Source of the DNA: Lentisphaeria bacterium
Lineage (GTDB): Bacteria > Verrucomicrobiota > Lentisphaeria > Oligosphaerales > Oligosphaeraceae
Assembly: GCA_016287975.1 (NCBI GenBank)
Contig: JAEEXV010000276.1
Coordinates: 1 to 35,988 of the forward strand
Direction of reading: 5' to 3'
DNA: 35,988 nt
Below the pieces are notes generated by a model. That model saw only the letters and a program-made list of their open reading frames with translations, did not search any database and had not been told where the DNA came from. The position numbers and the translations under genes are program-made. Positions 35,887 through 35,988 of the stretch are shown here, in pieces (position 1 is the first letter of the stretch; every line of letters begins with the position of its first letter).

Positions 35887-35988
35887 ATGGCCACGCCCTC
35901 CATCCTGCTCCTCAACGGACCCAACCTCCAGCTGCTCGGACAGCGCGAGCCAGGCATCTACGGCACCGACACCCTCGCCTCCATCGAG
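35887..35988 (+). CDS. aroQ: 3-dehydroquinate dehydratase type II, start only
   Basis: The first 34 codons of the shikimate-pathway enzyme that dehydrates 3-dehydroquinate. The N-terminal signature [20 protein letters not shown], with the catalytic-loop arginine and the active-site tyrosine, is clear. The gene runs off the window end. It follows the purO-like gene by seven bases. Confidence 0.88.
   Translation, partial: MATPSILLLNGPNLQLLGQREPGIYGTDTLASIE

Overview
The window reads as a chromosomal segment of a GC-rich Gram-negative bacterium. The best guess is the PVC superphylum, Lentisphaerota or Kiritimatiellota. BamA and an LptF/LptG-type permease show an outer membrane. A DUF1559-like pseudopilin, a cytosolic GH20, a GH28 and a DUF4838 protein are combinations typical of those phyla. 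No rRNA, tRNA, CRISPR array, integrase or transposase was seen. Phylum assignment is inference; no marker here settles it.

Region 1-5849, minus strand. A 975-residue fusion of an amino-acid-permease-like transporter, histidine kinase and receiver is followed by an aldo/keto reductase, an unrecognised 80-residue protein and a TibC/Aah-type protein O-heptosyltransferase with a four-cysteine metal site. The heptosyltransferase runs out into a cluster of REP-like palindromes (1-260).

Region 6076-14944, plus strand. A heptamer repeat array precedes an envelope cluster: bamA, an lptF-like permease, a huge secreted DUF3857/transglutaminase protein built from two copies of the same module (the second with its catalytic residues replaced), a flavodoxin lipoprotein and a nitroreductase.

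Region 14971-20113. tag and an EF-G gene form a minus-strand pair. Divergent from them are cysS and an overlapping HD phosphohydrolase gene.

Region 20136-24178. A carbohydrate-related patch: DUF4838 protein, GH28 beta-helix protein and a pseudopilin with a very good sigma-70-type promoter overlapped by an inverted repeat and a terminator behind it.

Region 24301-32386, minus strand. A long same-strand run in transcription order GH20, alr, AsmA/DUF748-like membrane protein, ychF, yicC, tilS and an M20 peptidase, with short gaps and one ATGA overlap. It mixes amino-sugar or cell-wall metabolism with translation-related housekeeping.

Region 32514-35988, plus strand. An orphan carbohydrate-enzyme C-terminal domain, a 31-unit nonamer repeat array, obgE with a hairpin leader, a small membrane protein, a PurO-like IMP cyclohydrolase and the start of aroQ.

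Two window-wide patterns stand out. CCGG is strikingly rare for such GC-rich DNA, with codons before glycine shifted to avoid it; the purO-like gene is the exception. Short period-7 and period-9 repeats sit in several intergenic gaps.
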